Shown: positions 36,601 to 45,545, counted from the first letter of the stretch. The stretch is DNA of 64,000 nucleotides from JBGVSA01 sp049840475 (GCA_049840475.1 JASGKX010000001.1:1426001-1490000); one strand, 5' to 3'. Notes: generated from the sequence alone by a model not told the origin. A program made the numbers and translations.

Positions 36601-37850
36601 TCGTCGAAGCCGAAGGCGGCGTGACGGGTCGCTTCACGCAACTCACGCAGCCCGGCGCGGGGCTGGCTCCGGCCACGCGCTTTGCCGCGTTCTACAACGT
36701 GTTCGGCAGCAATGCCATCGACCTGCGCGTCGTGCCGGAGTCGTACCGCAGCTATATGGAAAGCGCTGGCGCCAACGCCAATGCGCGTTCGATGGGCGGC
36801 GCGCTCGACACCTTGGCGACGGCGTCGGCAAGTGGCGCGGCCAGCACACGCCAGAGCGAGTTGATGTACGTGGTTGCGGGTCTGCCGCAAGGCCGCATCG
36901 CTGAGGTGGCTCGCGGTCTGTCGGGCGAGGTCTACGGCGCGATGGCTGCGGCGGCCCCGGCGGCGGCGCGTCGCACGCAGGACGAAGTCGCGCGCCATCT
37001 GCGCCAGGACGCGCTCGCCGATCCGGAGAGCGGCAGCCTGCTGTGGGTCAACGTCAGCCGTTCGCAAGCTCGCGTGAGTGGTGACGACAATGCGTCGGCT
37101 TCGCGCAGCACGGCTGACCAGATCACCGTCGGTGCCGACCTGCTGCGCTCGCGCAATGGTCGCTTTGGTATCGGCGTGGCACACAACACCACCGACGTCT
37201 CGGCCAATGACGCCAGCGCGTCGATGAAGGAGAACATTGCCTTCATCTACGGCGAACAGGCTGTCAGTGACGTGCGCGTTGACGGCATGCTGGCCTACGG
37301 CAAGAACGATGGCGACGTCGATCGCGCCGATCCGCTGGGCATGCGCGGTGGTCTGAGCAGCTCGGCCAACGGCCGTAGCGTGCTAGTCAGTGCGGCCGCG
37401 CGCCTGCCGATGGCGGTGGCCGGCAATAGCTTCGAGCCGTTCGCGCGCATTACGTGGCAACGTGTCACGCGCGACGCGGTGTCGGAAGACGCAAGCGCGC
37501 TGTCGGCACTGCAGGTTGACAAGAGCAGCCTGTCCGGCACGCGTGCCGTGGTCGGTGCCGCGCTGGCGTCGAAGGTGGCCGATCCGTTGGCCACGGTTTA
37601 CACATATCGCTTGGTCAGCGGAGTGGGTGTGGACATGGGTGAGCTGAGCCGCCCGACGCTCAAGGCGTCGATCAACACGGCACAGTTCGACATCACGACA
37701 CCGCATTCGGGCCGCGTGTTCTTCCAGCTCAACCTGGATGCCACCGCGCGCTTCGGGCGCCAGGTGTACGGCTACGCCGGGGTGACCGGCGAAGTCGCAT
37801 CGGGCCGCAGCGACGTGGGCGTGACGGCGGGTCTGCGCGCAGCGTTCTAA
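33606..37850 (+). CDS. Large autotransporter adhesin-like protein
   Basis: Type V secreted protein of 1414 residues from GTG at 33606. A signal-type segment (MRLAVMAALASVSVPSMA) is followed by a head domain of about 190 residues (AFGIELGDWGTCCFPSSLYIQF) like those in PEP-CTERM surface proteins. Next come about seven autotransporter-associated beta-strand repeats with the core NTYTGGT, at nucleotides 34544-36010. The C-terminal barrel begins near 37039 and ends in Phe. The start is uncertain: a preceding reading from ATG 33527 (MKNSRREKKPHSQNG) would join this frame if one T of TTTT at 33589-33592 were removed, giving a longer basic leader. It is probably a surface adhesin or biofilm factor. 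Confidence 0.88.
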   Translation: MRLAVMAALASVSVPSMATPVVYFQTIADGRNYFDTTVGTYGGVTDTATFSGLGSGTSWVVGDATITPTNGNSRSIQASYLSSAPSLNGSGTGQAISMSASAQNSEGTGLTFTFNSAINAFGIELGDWGTCCFPSSLYIQFGTNGVWETAQLIGTATARSDVPEVASGTYAFIGAINDTATFNQVRIYGDGDGDALYAGGVLRTGTVDLNSVPASAGSSTQNPVKTGIDSSQPAFSSKDLVSGTIDPVFDGGVLRMDSSDTFAQNVTIKNSGGSIDINGNSAVLSGVIADDKGASGGLTVRNGGNGGSLRLTGENTYTGGTVVEVGAQLIVGDGANAGSIVGNVANEGFLGFDRADSTQFGGNISGNGGVAQLGSGVLTLSGESTYTGGTYIGKGTLSISADNNLGATGSNVLINGGTLATTASIESKRSITLSGSGILDVSDKTTLGAYGTIDGKGALVKQGNGTLVLGGINTYTGGTVLAGGTTVISSDANLGSSDGAITFAGGTLRSTANTSSARNITMEGADAVLSVDAGTAFVSSGNVSGGNSLIKNGSGAAAFTGVASHTGGTIVNDGVLVLSGDNTYTGGTTLNGGTLSISKDANLGNASGALTFNGGVLETTGSLQLQRTVELNAAANVTTASGTTLTASGPISGVGQLIKNGSGMMIADGVLSNKGGVVVNDGTLALSGQNTYTGNTIVNGGRVAVSSDAALGNAANSVVLNGGDLTVTASMQTLRGIVLGAGNGSITTATGVTFNAGGSVTGTGGLIKNGSGTLVMSGVNSYAGDTVINGGVVKVDTGSSLGKGVVLLNGGILQTTATLGSQQTVLVSGQAGVNVDAGTSAELGGQIASVGSTDCFVKRGQGALNLSGSVSLSKGTCVEEGVLRANGTLDSTVLVADAGTLRGTGVITGPIYVQGTLAPGNSPGTLNATSSVTMADSSTLQIDVDGTGTGNGAGNYSRLIVSGADNQFVAAGTLAPVLRGITGSADNTFTPSLGQTFRIVEAEGGVTGRFTQLTQPGAGLAPATRFAAFYNVFGSNAIDLRVVPESYRSYMESAGANANARSMGGALDTLATASASGAASTRQSELMYVVAGLPQGRIAEVARGLSGEVYGAMAAAAPAAARRTQDEVARHLRQDALADPESGSLLWVNVSRSQARVSGDDNASASRSTADQITVGADLLRSRNGRFGIGVAHNTTDVSANDASASMKENIAFIYGEQAVSDVRVDGMLAYGKNDGDVDRADPLGMRGGLSSSANGRSVLVSAAARLPMAVAGNSFEPFARITWQRVTRDAVSEDASALSALQVDKSSLSGTRAVVGAALASKVADPLATVYTYRLVSGVGVDMGELSRPTLKASINTAQFDITTPHSGRVFFQLNLDATARFGRQVYGYAGVTGEVASGRSDVGVTAGLRAAF
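34544..36010 (+). repeat. PATR-type beta-strand repeats inside the autotransporter
   Basis: About seven copies of a unit with the core NTYTGGT (variants STYTGGT, SHTGGT, NTYTGNT, NSYAGDT), each followed by a stretch such as GTLSIS and an AxLG block. Spacing is irregular, about 55-325 bases between cores (from 35290 to 35345 only about 55), and the copies are diverged at DNA level. They encode stacked beta-solenoid turns of the passenger. Confidence 0.8.
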
Positions 37851-37912
37851 GCTGCCGCACCTACGCGGGCATCGTGTGCGCGATGCCCGCGCTCTTACTG
37901 GATGAACCGAAG

Positions 37913-38719
37913 ATGCACCAATCCCTCATCAAGCAATTTGTTTTCGCGGCTTTGTCGACGCTGAGCCTTGCGGCGGGCGCACAGGCCCAGACGTTTTCCG
38001 TCAACGGCGCTGCCGTACCCGCACTGCGTGCGCAGATCGCGTTGCAACAGGCGCTGGGCCAGGGTGTGGCTGACACACCGCAGGTACGCGAGGCGGTACG
38101 CAACAACCTCATCAATGGCGAACTCGTCGTGCAAGCGGCACACAAGGACGGACTCGATCGCCTGCCCGAAGTGGAAGAGCGCATGGCGCTGGCGGCCCGC
38201 TCAGTTTTGATCGCTGCGTATCAAGAGAATTTCGTGCGTACCCATCCGGTGACCGATGCCGAGGTCGCCACCGAATACAACACCCTGCGCGGCCGTCTGG
38301 GCGAGAACGAATACGACGTGAGCCACATGCTGTTCGCCAGCGAGGCGGACGCACGTGTGGCAATTGCCCGCCTGAACAAGGGCGAATCGTTCGACGCGGT
38401 GGTGGCTCAGGCCTCCATCGATGCGGGCTCGCGCGACCGTGGCGGCGCGCTGGGCTGGAATCCGCTGTCCGCGTATGAAGCGCCATTCGCTGCGGCCGTG
38501 AAAACGCTCGCCAAGGGCCGCTACACGACCGAGCCGGTGCACACCAGCTTTGGCTGGCACGTCATCCGCGTGAACGACGCGCGTGCCTTGGCGCTGCCGC
38601 CGCTGGAGCAGGCCACGCCTCGTATTCGAGAAGTTCTCGCGCGCCGCAAATTCGATGCTTATCTGGCCGAGCTGCGCCGTACGGCGCGCATTGAGATGAT
38701 CAGCGCGGGCGCGCGCTAG
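37913..38719 (+). CDS. Periplasmic peptidyl-prolyl isomerase, PpiC/SurA-like
   Basis: Exported protein of 268 residues with a signal peptide (FVFAALSTLSLAAGAQA) and a parvulin domain at about residues 130-225: the hallmark block EYDVSHMLFASEADARVAIARLNKGESFDAVV and DRGGALGW. N-terminal residues form a SurA-like helical arm. It sits 62 bases after the autotransporter on the same strand, which suggests that it helps fold or escort that passenger across the periplasm. The ATG at 37913 is preferred; an in-frame start at 37874 lies nearer the autotransporter stop but lacks a clear ribosome-binding site. Confidence 0.88.
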   Translation: MHQSLIKQFVFAALSTLSLAAGAQAQTFSVNGAAVPALRAQIALQQALGQGVADTPQVREAVRNNLINGELVVQAAHKDGLDRLPEVEERMALAARSVLIAAYQENFVRTHPVTDAEVATEYNTLRGRLGENEYDVSHMLFASEADARVAIARLNKGESFDAVVAQASIDAGSRDRGGALGWNPLSAYEAPFAAAVKTLAKGRYTTEPVHTSFGWHVIRVNDARALALPPLEQATPRIREVLARRKFDAYLAELRRTARIEMISAGAR

Positions 38720-38731
38720 TGCACACTGGTT

Positions 38732-38936
38732 TCACTTCACGCGGAAGCCGATCTTCAGCGTGACCTGGAAGTGCGCGACTTTGCCGTTGAACGACATGGC
38801 CGCGCGTTTCCACCACTTCGAACCAATCGATATGCTCGATGGTTTCTGCGGCCTTGGCGATGGCGCTGCGGATGGCGGCGTCGCAGCTGTCGGGCGAGGT
38901 GCCGACGATGTTGACGAGCTTGTAGGTGTGTGACAT
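38732..38936 (-). pseudogene. Dodecin flavin-binding protein, apparent +1 frameshift
   Basis: Small flavin-storage protein family. The N-terminal 45 residues (SHTYKLVNIVGTSPDSCDA and WFEVVETRGH) are intact. The last 20 residues (NGKVAHFQVTLKIGFRVK) are in a shifted frame. The break is at the heptamer GTTGAAC at 38786-38792 (GTTCAAC on the coding strand). Deleting one T there gives GHVVNGKVAHFQ, the family consensus, and a normal 67-residue dodecin. The gene is convergent with the prolyl isomerase gene. As given it would make an altered C-terminal tail. Confidence 0.85.
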
Positions 38937-39021
38937 ACGCGCCTCCTGATTTTTGATATTCGGGTGATCCGCCGGGCGTGGCGGATCACTTCATCATAGG
39001 CAGGGGCGCGGGGTGCCGCCG

Positions 39022-40065
39022 TCAGCGAGCGATGTTTTCCGAACCCTCGTTCTTCATGAGGGTTTTTACTTCATCGGCACTGACGAGATTGAAGTCACCG
39101 TAGATGGTGTTCTTGAGTGTCGCGGCGGCGATGGAGAATTCCAGTGCGCCAGCGTCATTGCCCGGGTAGTTGATGAGCCCGTAGATGATGCCGGCGACGA
39201 AGGCGTCGCCAACGCCGACGCTGTCGACCACGTGCTGGATGCCGTAGGTATGGCCGCGCGTGAGCTTGCCGTCGGCGTACATCAGGCCAGTGAGGATGTG
39301 ATGGTTGGCGTCCAGCGTGTTGCGCAGGGCGACAAACAGCTTCTTGCCCGCGGGCAGCGCAGCCTGCACGTGCTGGAAGAATGCCTCGTAGGCCGACAGG
39401 TCGATAGCCTCTTCGGCGTCGCGCACCTTGTAGGGAACCGGCTCTCCACCGAATACCACCTTGTATTCGCTGCCCGTGCCGAACAGCACGTCGCAATGTT
39501 CGAGCAGCGGCAGCATGATCTCCTGAGCCGACTTGCCGTATTGCCACAGCGTCTTGCGGTAGTTGAGGTCGCAGGACACCGTCAGGCCCAGCCGCTTGGC
39601 CGCCTTGACGGCCGCCAGCGTGGTGTCGGCTGCATCTTGCGACAGGCCCGGACCGATGCCGGACCAGTGGAACCAGGTGGCGCCTTCGAAGACCTTTTCC
39701 CAATCGATCATTTCCGGGCGCAGCGACGAGAACGACGAGTTCGCGCGGTCGTAGACCACCTTCGATACGCGCTGTGCCGCGGCGTTCTCAAAGTAATACA
39801 GCCCCAGTCGATCGCCGCCGCGCACCACGTTGTTGACGCGAATGCCGTGCGAGCGCAGTTCCATCAGGCAGGCTTCGGCGATGTCGTTGCGGGGCAGGCG
39901 CGTGACGAGTTCCGTTGCCAGACCGAAATGCGCCAGCGACACGGCACAGTTGGTTTCGCTGCCGCCGAAGGTGGCTTCAAAGGTATTGGTCTGCGACAGC
40001 TTGAGATAGCCGGGCGGCGTAAGGCGGAGAAGCACTTCGCCGAAGGTGACGATCCTGGGTTCCAT
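39022..40065 (-). CDS. kdgK: PfkB-family 2-keto-3-deoxygluconate kinase-like sugar kinase
   Basis: Sugar kinase of 347 residues of the PfkB/ribokinase family. It has the first signature region GGSETNCAVSLAHFG, the DLNYRKTLW stretch typical of KdgK, and the catalytic motif DSVGVGDAFVAG with the general-base Asp. KdgK phosphorylates 2-keto-3-deoxygluconate for the Entner-Doudoroff pathway. That would fit use of uronic-acid sugars, together with the GH105 pair at 4.4-6.1 kb, but the pairing is inferred. The leader EPRIVTFGEVLLRL is typical of the family. Confidence 0.82.
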   Translation of the reverse strand: MEPRIVTFGEVLLRLTPPGYLKLSQTNTFEATFGGSETNCAVSLAHFGLATELVTRLPRNDIAEACLMELRSHGIRVNNVVRGGDRLGLYYFENAAAQRVSKVVYDRANSSFSSLRPEMIDWEKVFEGATWFHWSGIGPGLSQDAADTTLAAVKAAKRLGLTVSCDLNYRKTLWQYGKSAQEIMLPLLEHCDVLFGTGSEYKVVFGGEPVPYKVRDAEEAIDLSAYEAFFQHVQAALPAGKKLFVALRNTLDANHHILTGLMYADGKLTRGHTYGIQHVVDSVGVGDAFVAGIIYGLINYPGNDAGALEFSIAAATLKNTIYGDFNLVSADEVKTLMKNEGSENIAR

Positions 40066-40287
40066 ATTTATAGATATCCAATGCGTGAGGGGGCGATGCG
40101 GGCCAGAGGCGGGCGCATCAGCATTCTTTGTAGCATCCGCTGTGGTTTCGTCGAGTCGAGCGGCATCAGGATGTTCTCAGATAGTTGAGAAAAATCTGAA
40201 CTTCGTCACGCGCCGCCCGTGGACACGCCGCCCGTTCGGTGCTTTGGCTGACAATGGCTGCTGGTGTTCAACTCTCTTGCTCTTTCC

Positions 40288-40749
40288 ATGACTTCCTTGT
40301 TTCATCGTTTGGTTACGTGTCGAGCGGCCGTCTGTGCGGCGGCGATCGGTCTGCTTGCAGGCTTTGCGCCGACGGCACTGGCGCAGACTGCGTCGTTTGA
40401 CATCGCCATTGGTCCGCTGCGTTCGGCCGATGGCAACCTGCGCGTCGGCATCTACCGCGACCCGGCGACCTTCCGCAAAGAAGCGCAGGCGATCAAGGTG
40501 ATCACGCTACCCGCGCGCACGGGCCAGATGGTGGCCAAGGTCGATGATCTCCCGCCGGGGCGCTACGCCGTGATGGCCTATCACGACGAAAACGCCAACG
40601 ACAAGCTCGATCTGCGGCTGGGCATGTTCCCCATCGAAGGCTATGGCCTGTCGAACAACCCAACAGTGATCGGCCCGCCTGCATTCGACGACAGCGCGTT
40701 CGTCATCGAACGCGCCGGGCAGCGTATCGATATCGAAATGCGCTATTGA
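40288..40749 (+). CDS. DUF2141 domain exported protein
   Basis: Secreted protein of 153 residues. The signal peptide (basic start, AAVCAAAIGLLAGFAPTALA) is followed by a DUF2141 domain with the characteristic block GRYAVMAYHDENANDKLD and KxxxxPIEGYGLSNNP. DUF2141 proteins are periplasmic or surface-exposed, with unknown function. The ATG at 40288 is preferred over the in-frame upstream codon at 40264 because it gives a proper signal peptide. Confidence 0.85.
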   Translation: MTSLFHRLVTCRAAVCAAAIGLLAGFAPTALAQTASFDIAIGPLRSADGNLRVGIYRDPATFRKEAQAIKVITLPARTGQMVAKVDDLPPGRYAVMAYHDENANDKLDLRLGMFPIEGYGLSNNPTVIGPPAFDDSAFVIERAGQRIDIEMRY

Positions 40750-41229
40750 GTGGCCACGAGGTGCGCGTTGCGTGCGCCAATGTGGCGCGGCCGCGCACCG
40801 CGATCGGGCCTGCGCGTCGCGACAGCGCATATCGAGAGCCGCCGCGCCGGACATCGCCATGCACGATGCAAAAGTGTAAGTAGCCGTTATCCATCCATGC
40901 ATTCAGTGTTGTCGCCCGGCATGCGCGGAGCCCTTTTCAAGGCGCGCATGCGGACTAGTGCAATGTCATATATCCGGCGAGACAAGCCTTTGTATCGGCG
41001 TGGATTCCTGCCCTTTTGGGCGGTCGCCGCTTGTCGCCAGAAGCGACAGCGACGACTCGCCGGCGAATGCCGACAGCATTCTTGTTCTGAATGGTCGATG
41101 AGGTGTTATACGAAAACACGCATGGTCATCATCGGCGCTTACTGTCATCCGTAAACGCCCAATCGGGCATGGTCGTTGCAATGAGGGAGCCGCAGTACCT
41201 GTCTCCCCTCAAAACGGATAGCAACGACA
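40750..41229. other. Long intergenic region before the amidase
   Basis: This 480-base region contains no open frame with family features, no tRNA fold and no clear terminator that I could recognise. The amidase promoter must lie within it; I could not assign boxes with confidence. Confidence 0.4.
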
Positions 41230-42994
41230 ATGACCCCCTCATCTGCAAGCAGATTTCCCCGTAGCGCCAGTCTTTCCCTCAGCCTGATTTTCTGCGCGGT
41301 GCTCGCCGCGTGCGGCAGCGACAACGACAGCGACGCATCGAACGACGCGGACGCGCCTCATCCGGTTACGCTCAAGGCCGACCGCAAGCCGTTCGCGCTG
41401 GTCGAAGCCACCGTCGAGGGCTTCCAGACCGCGATGAAGAATGGTGACGTCTCTTGCCACGACATCGTGCAGGGCTATCTGGAACGCATTGCGGCGTATG
41501 ACGCGGAGCCGTCGCCCAACTATCCGTCGAGCCCGGCACTGCACGCCGTCATCGCCACCAACGCCGCAGCTGGCGCTGGCCCGCGCCGATGAACTCGACA
41601 AGCAATTCTTCAGCACCGGCAAGATGGTCGGCCCGATGCACTGCGTGCCGGTGCTCGCCAAGGACAACTTCGACACCTACGACATGAAGACCACCGCCGG
41701 TTCGTTGGCGTTGGCCAACAACCAACCGCCTGACGATGCGTTTGTCATCAAGCGCATCCGCGATGCGGGCGGCATCATCATCGGCAAGGCCAACCTCGAC
41801 GAGTTCGCGTTCGGCTTTACCGGCAGCTCTTCCGTCGGCGGCAAGACCAAGAACGCGTATATCCCGGCTAACAGCGCGGGTGGTTCGTCGTCGGGTACCG
41901 GTACGGCGATCGCTGCCAGCTTTGCGATGCTGGGGCTGGGGTCCGATACGGGCGGTTCCGTGCGTGTGCCGTCGGCGGTGGAAGGCCTGTACGGCCTGCG
42001 CCCGACGCTGCGCCTGGTGTCGCAGGACGGCATCGTGCCGCTGGCCCACGGCCAGGACACGGCCGGCCCGTTGTGCCGCCAGGTGCAGGACTGCGCGCTG
42101 GTGATGGATGCCATGGTCGGCTTCGACGGCACCTCGCACAGCGGTCAGCGCACCGACAAGGCCTGGGACGCTCCGCTGGTCGCCAGCGCATCGGCCTACA
42201 ACACCATGATCGGCGCGCCCGCGAGCTACCTCACGGCGCTCAAGGCCGACGGTCTGAAGGGCGCGCGCATCGGCGTGGTGCGCGGCATGTTCCCGACGGC
42301 GACGACCGCCAACCAGGGCTTCATCGATACGCTCAACGCTGCGCTCGACAAGATGCGCGCCGCAGGCGCAATCGTGGAAGACGTTGACATTTCCGACCGC
42401 ACGACGATCCTCGGCACGTACTCGTCGCTGTCGTCGTACGAGTTCCGCGACGACCTGACTTCGTATCTCGGCTCGTGGTCTTCGTCGCTGGACAACCATC
42501 TGCGTACGACGGAAGACGTGGCGACCGCGCTGGTCACACTGGAACCGACGCGTTCGTCGGGCTTCAACAGCTACGTCACCAACGGCACTAACAAGGAAGC
42601 CAACGCCACCTACCAGAAGAACCTCAAGCCCCGCGATGAGTACGTCATCCCGCGTGTGACGGCCGCGCTGGACAACAAGGACTTTGCGACTGGCGTGAGC
42701 AAGGGGACTGCGTATGACGTGCTGATCTATCCGGTGCTGCAAGGCTTCAACGGCAACAGCGTGAACTCGGGTAGCAACAACCGCCTGAGCCCCTTCACCG
42801 GCTTCCCGGCGATGGCGATTCCCGCTGGCTTCGTGAAGGCCACGGATACGTCGAGCTCGGTCGAGCCGGTGGGTTTCGAAATCCTCGGCCGCGCATTCGC
42901 CGAACCGACGCTGTTCAAGCTGGCCTATGGCTGGCAGAAGACGACGGGCGACCGCGTTGCCAGCCCGCTGGCACCGGAGCTGAGCGCCAAGTAA
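41230..42994 (+). pseudogene. Lipoprotein amidase, apparent +1 frameshift near codon 112
   Basis: Amidase-signature hydrolase with a lipoprotein signal (LIFCAVLAACGSDND), so exported and membrane-tethered. The N-terminal frame runs to VIATN at about 41563 and then breaks. The rest, starting LALARADELDKQF, lies one frame over and is intact to 42994. Catalytic residues are present: Lys in AKDNFDT, cis-Ser in AGGSSSGTG, nucleophile Ser in DTGGSVRVPS. Removing one base within about 41563-41575 (for example the G of AACGCC) gives TNPQLALARADELD and about 587 residues. The target amide is unknown. Confidence 0.85.
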
Positions 42995-43015
42995 TCGGCT
43001 GCTCTTGCTTGCAGG

Positions 43016-43051
43016 AAAAACAACGGGCGCTTTTTGGCGCCCGTTGTTTTT
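43016..43051. terminator. Bidirectional rho-independent terminator
   Basis: Eleven-base-pair stem ACAACGGGCGC/GCGCCCGTTGT (43020-43030 and 43037-43047) with a T-rich loop, flanked by A on the left and T on the right. It separates the amidase gene from the convergent diguanylate cyclase gene. Confidence 0.88.
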
Positions 43052-43067
43052 GTAGAGCGGGAAGGCT

Positions 43068-44006
43068 TCAACCTTCTCCGCCAGCGATGCGGTTACGGCC
43101 AAATTGCTTGGCGCGGTAGAGACGGCGGTCCACGGCTTCGATGAATTCCGCGGCGCTCTCTTCGTGCGCCGGGGTGTGCGTGCCCACGCCAAGGCTGATG
43201 GTCAGTATCTGGCTGACGGGCGACGACGCATGTGCGATCTGTTCCTTGAAGATGAGGTCGCGACAGCGCTCCGCGATTTTCTGCGCGGCCTGCGCTGGAG
43301 TCTCCGGCAGTATGAAGACGAACTCCTCGCCGCCGAAGCGAGCGAGAAAGTCGCGTGAACGCGTGGCGGCGCGCGACAGCGCCTTGGCTACGCGTTTGAG
43401 GCATTCGTCGCCCTGCAAGTGGCCGTAGTGGTCGTTGTATTGCTTGAAGTAGTCGATATCGAGCAGGATCGCCGACAGCGGTTGCCCCGTGCGTCGCGTC
43501 TGGCTCCATTCCTGTTCGAGGATCGAATCAAACATGCGTCGGTTGGCCACGCCCGTGAGCCCGTCCTTGAAGGAGAACTCTTCCAGCTTCTTCTGCAGCG
43601 TGATGAGTTCCTCTTCAGTGCGCTTGCGCTCGGAGATGTCGAACATGAATCCGACCAGCGCTTCGACTTCGCCCGCCGCGTCGCGCAGCACGTGCACCAC
43701 GTCGCGTATCCACACGTAGGCGCCGTCGCGCGTGAGCGCGCGGTAGTCGGCTTCGTGGTCGACGCCAGCCTTCGATTGCGAGATGCAGAAGTTGACCACG
43801 CGCTCGCGGTCTTCCGGGTGAATGCGCTCGGCCCAGTCCTGCGCGCTGACCCAGCTATCGGTGGTCCATCCGAGTAGCGGTTCGATCTGCGGACCGATGT
43901 AGGCGAACTGCATGCTGCGCCAGTCGATCTTCCACGGGATCGCGCGTGTCGATTCGAGCAACGTCTTGTAGTCGGGGCTTGTCGGGTCGGGCGAGGCGGT
44001 CGTCAT
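43068..44006 (-). CDS. PAS-GGDEF diguanylate cyclase
   Basis: Cytoplasmic protein of 312 residues from the ATG at 44006. The N-terminal PAS/PAC domain (about residues 15-135) includes IPWKIDWRSMQFAYIGP and ends GFMFDISERK. The GGDEF domain has the active-site GGEEF within LARFGGEEFVF, a D in LLDIDYFKQYND, and the inhibitory I-site RSRD five residues before the active site. It should make c-di-GMP with product feedback. A frame to 44174 exists but its extra residues match nothing. Confidence 0.92.
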   Translation of the reverse strand: MTTASPDPTSPDYKTLLESTRAIPWKIDWRSMQFAYIGPQIEPLLGWTTDSWVSAQDWAERIHPEDRERVVNFCISQSKAGVDHEADYRALTRDGAYVWIRDVVHVLRDAAGEVEALVGFMFDISERKRTEEELITLQKKLEEFSFKDGLTGVANRRMFDSILEQEWSQTRRTGQPLSAILLDIDYFKQYNDHYGHLQGDECLKRVAKALSRAATRSRDFLARFGGEEFVFILPETPAQAAQKIAERCRDLIFKEQIAHASSPVSQILTISLGVGTHTPAHEESAAEFIEAVDRRLYRAKQFGRNRIAGGEG

Positions 44007-44201
44007 GGCGGCACGGCTCTTGAGAATTCTCGTTGTCGGGACCTGCCTGAGGGATATTAGATAACTCCCCCGACGCTGACCATTGTGACCGTGTGACGTG
44101 GTGCACGAACCTGTGCGATGAGCGCCCATGGTGGCCGTCAATTGACCGGCGGGCCGGCGGAACGTACCCTGCACGGCCCTCTGCCGCCACGCAGTCGTTC
44201 C

Positions 44202-45455
44202 ATGAGTACCTTCGCCTGCGGTATCGACTTCGGTACCTCCAATTCAACCGCCGCCGTCCACACGCCTACCGGCCCGCACCTGATTGCGCTGGAAGACGGT
44301 AAGCCCACGCTGCCCTCGGCGGTGTTCTTCAATCTCGACGAAGAGCGCCAGACGTACGGGCGCGCGGCCATCGCCGAATATCTTGAAGGTTACGAAGGCC
44401 GCCTGATGCGGTCGATGAAGAGCCTGCTCGGTAGCGGACTGATGGAGGCCGGTACGGAGATCGGTGGCCGATTGTTGCCATTCCGCGCGCTGGTCGGCGA
44501 CTTCATCGGCACCATCAAGCGTCGTACTGAAGCCGCTTGTGGTCATGCGTGCGACGCCGTCGTGGTCGGGCGGCCCGTGCGCTTCGTCGATGAGAACGAC
44601 GCGGCCGATCGTCTGGCGCAGGACACGCTTGAACAGATCGTGCGTGGTCTGGGGTTCGCCGAAGTCAGCTTTCAGTTCGAGCCCATCGCGGCGGCGCACG
44701 CGTATGAGCAGGACATCGAGCGCGAAGAGCTCGTATTGATCGTTGACATTGGCGGCGGCACCTCGGATTTCTCGCTGGTGCGTTTGTCACCAGAGCGTCG
44801 TGCATTGGCCGATCGTTCGTCCGACTTGCTGGGCAACACCGGCGTGCACATCGGCGGCACGGATTTCGACAAGCGCCTGTCGCTCGCCTGTGTGATGCCC
44901 GAACTGGGGCTGGGCGACGTGTTGCGCAACGGCGCGCCGATCCCCAACAGCGTCTACTTTCTGCTCGCCACCTGGCACACCATCAACCAGGCCTACCAAG
45001 GCAAGGTGTGGTCGGGCTTTCAGGAAATCGTCCGCAATCTGGCCGAGCCGCGTCGCTTCGAGCGATTGCTCAACGTGATCCGCAAGCAGGCCGGTCACCA
45101 GTTGGCGATGCAAGTCGAGGCGGGGAAGATCGATCTGTCGGCCGCCGCCATGAGCGCGCTGGCACTCGATGAGGCCGAAGAGGGCTTGCGCATTGCACTC
45201 AAACGCGACGAATTCGAAGCCGCGATTGCGGGCGAAATCGACCGCATTGGCGTGGCGGCCGAAGCGTGCCTCGCCCAAGCCGGGGTAACGCGAGAACGCG
45301 TCGACACGCTGTTCTTCACGGGCGGCTCGTCGGCGGTGCCCGCTTTGCGCCAGGGACTGTCGCAGCGCTTTCCCGCTGCGCGGGCGGTCGAGGGCGATCT
45401 CTACGGGAGCGTTGGCTGCGGCCTGGCGGTGGTGGCGGGGCAGCGCTACGGCTAG
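44202..45455 (+). CDS. Hsp70-family protein, YegD-like
   Basis: Hsp70-like ATPase of 417 residues. It has the actin-type nucleotide-binding blocks GIDFGTSNSTAAV (phosphate 1), VDIGGGTSDFSLV (phosphate 2) and FFTGGSSAVPALRQ (adenosine), and the connect block EPIAAAHAYEQ. It is shorter than DnaK because the substrate-binding beta sandwich and lid are missing, as in YegD. The role is therefore chaperone-like or regulatory. It starts at ATG 44202 and is followed by groESL, but with its own strand position and a separate CIRCE-controlled promoter downstream. Confidence 0.88.
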   Translation: MSTFACGIDFGTSNSTAAVHTPTGPHLIALEDGKPTLPSAVFFNLDEERQTYGRAAIAEYLEGYEGRLMRSMKSLLGSGLMEAGTEIGGRLLPFRALVGDFIGTIKRRTEAACGHACDAVVVGRPVRFVDENDAADRLAQDTLEQIVRGLGFAEVSFQFEPIAAAHAYEQDIEREELVLIVDIGGGTSDFSLVRLSPERRALADRSSDLLGNTGVHIGGTDFDKRLSLACVMPELGLGDVLRNGAPIPNSVYFLLATWHTINQAYQGKVWSGFQEIVRNLAEPRRFERLLNVIRKQAGHQLAMQVEAGKIDLSAAAMSALALDEAEEGLRIALKRDEFEAAIAGEIDRIGVAAEACLAQAGVTRERVDTLFFTGGSSAVPALRQGLSQRFPAARAVEGDLYGSVGCGLAVVAGQRYG

Positions 45456-45516
45456 GCGCTGCCGGCGTTCCGGCCAGTGTGATCCTATGAATCGTGCTTT
45501 TCGGAACGTCCTCGAC

Positions 45517-45545
45517 TTGAAATCCCGATACCTCGCCCCTATCAT
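45517..45545 (+). promoter_or_regulatory. Sigma-70 promoter of groES-groEL
   Basis: TTGAAA at 45517-45522 and TATCAT at 45540-45545 are separated by exactly 17 bases. The -10 box abuts the CIRCE operator, so HrcA bound there would block transcription. Confidence 0.8.

Noticed and set aside
34728..37184. 818-codon open frame on the minus strand inside the autotransporter
   Set aside because: It is the antisense of a GC-rich repetitive gene with no family match, no ribosome-binding site and no signal; a shadow of the coding strand.
41549..43192. 547-codon minus-strand frame opposite the amidase
   Set aside because: Arg/His-rich shadow frame; the plus-strand amidase motifs and catalytic residues are unambiguous despite the frameshift.
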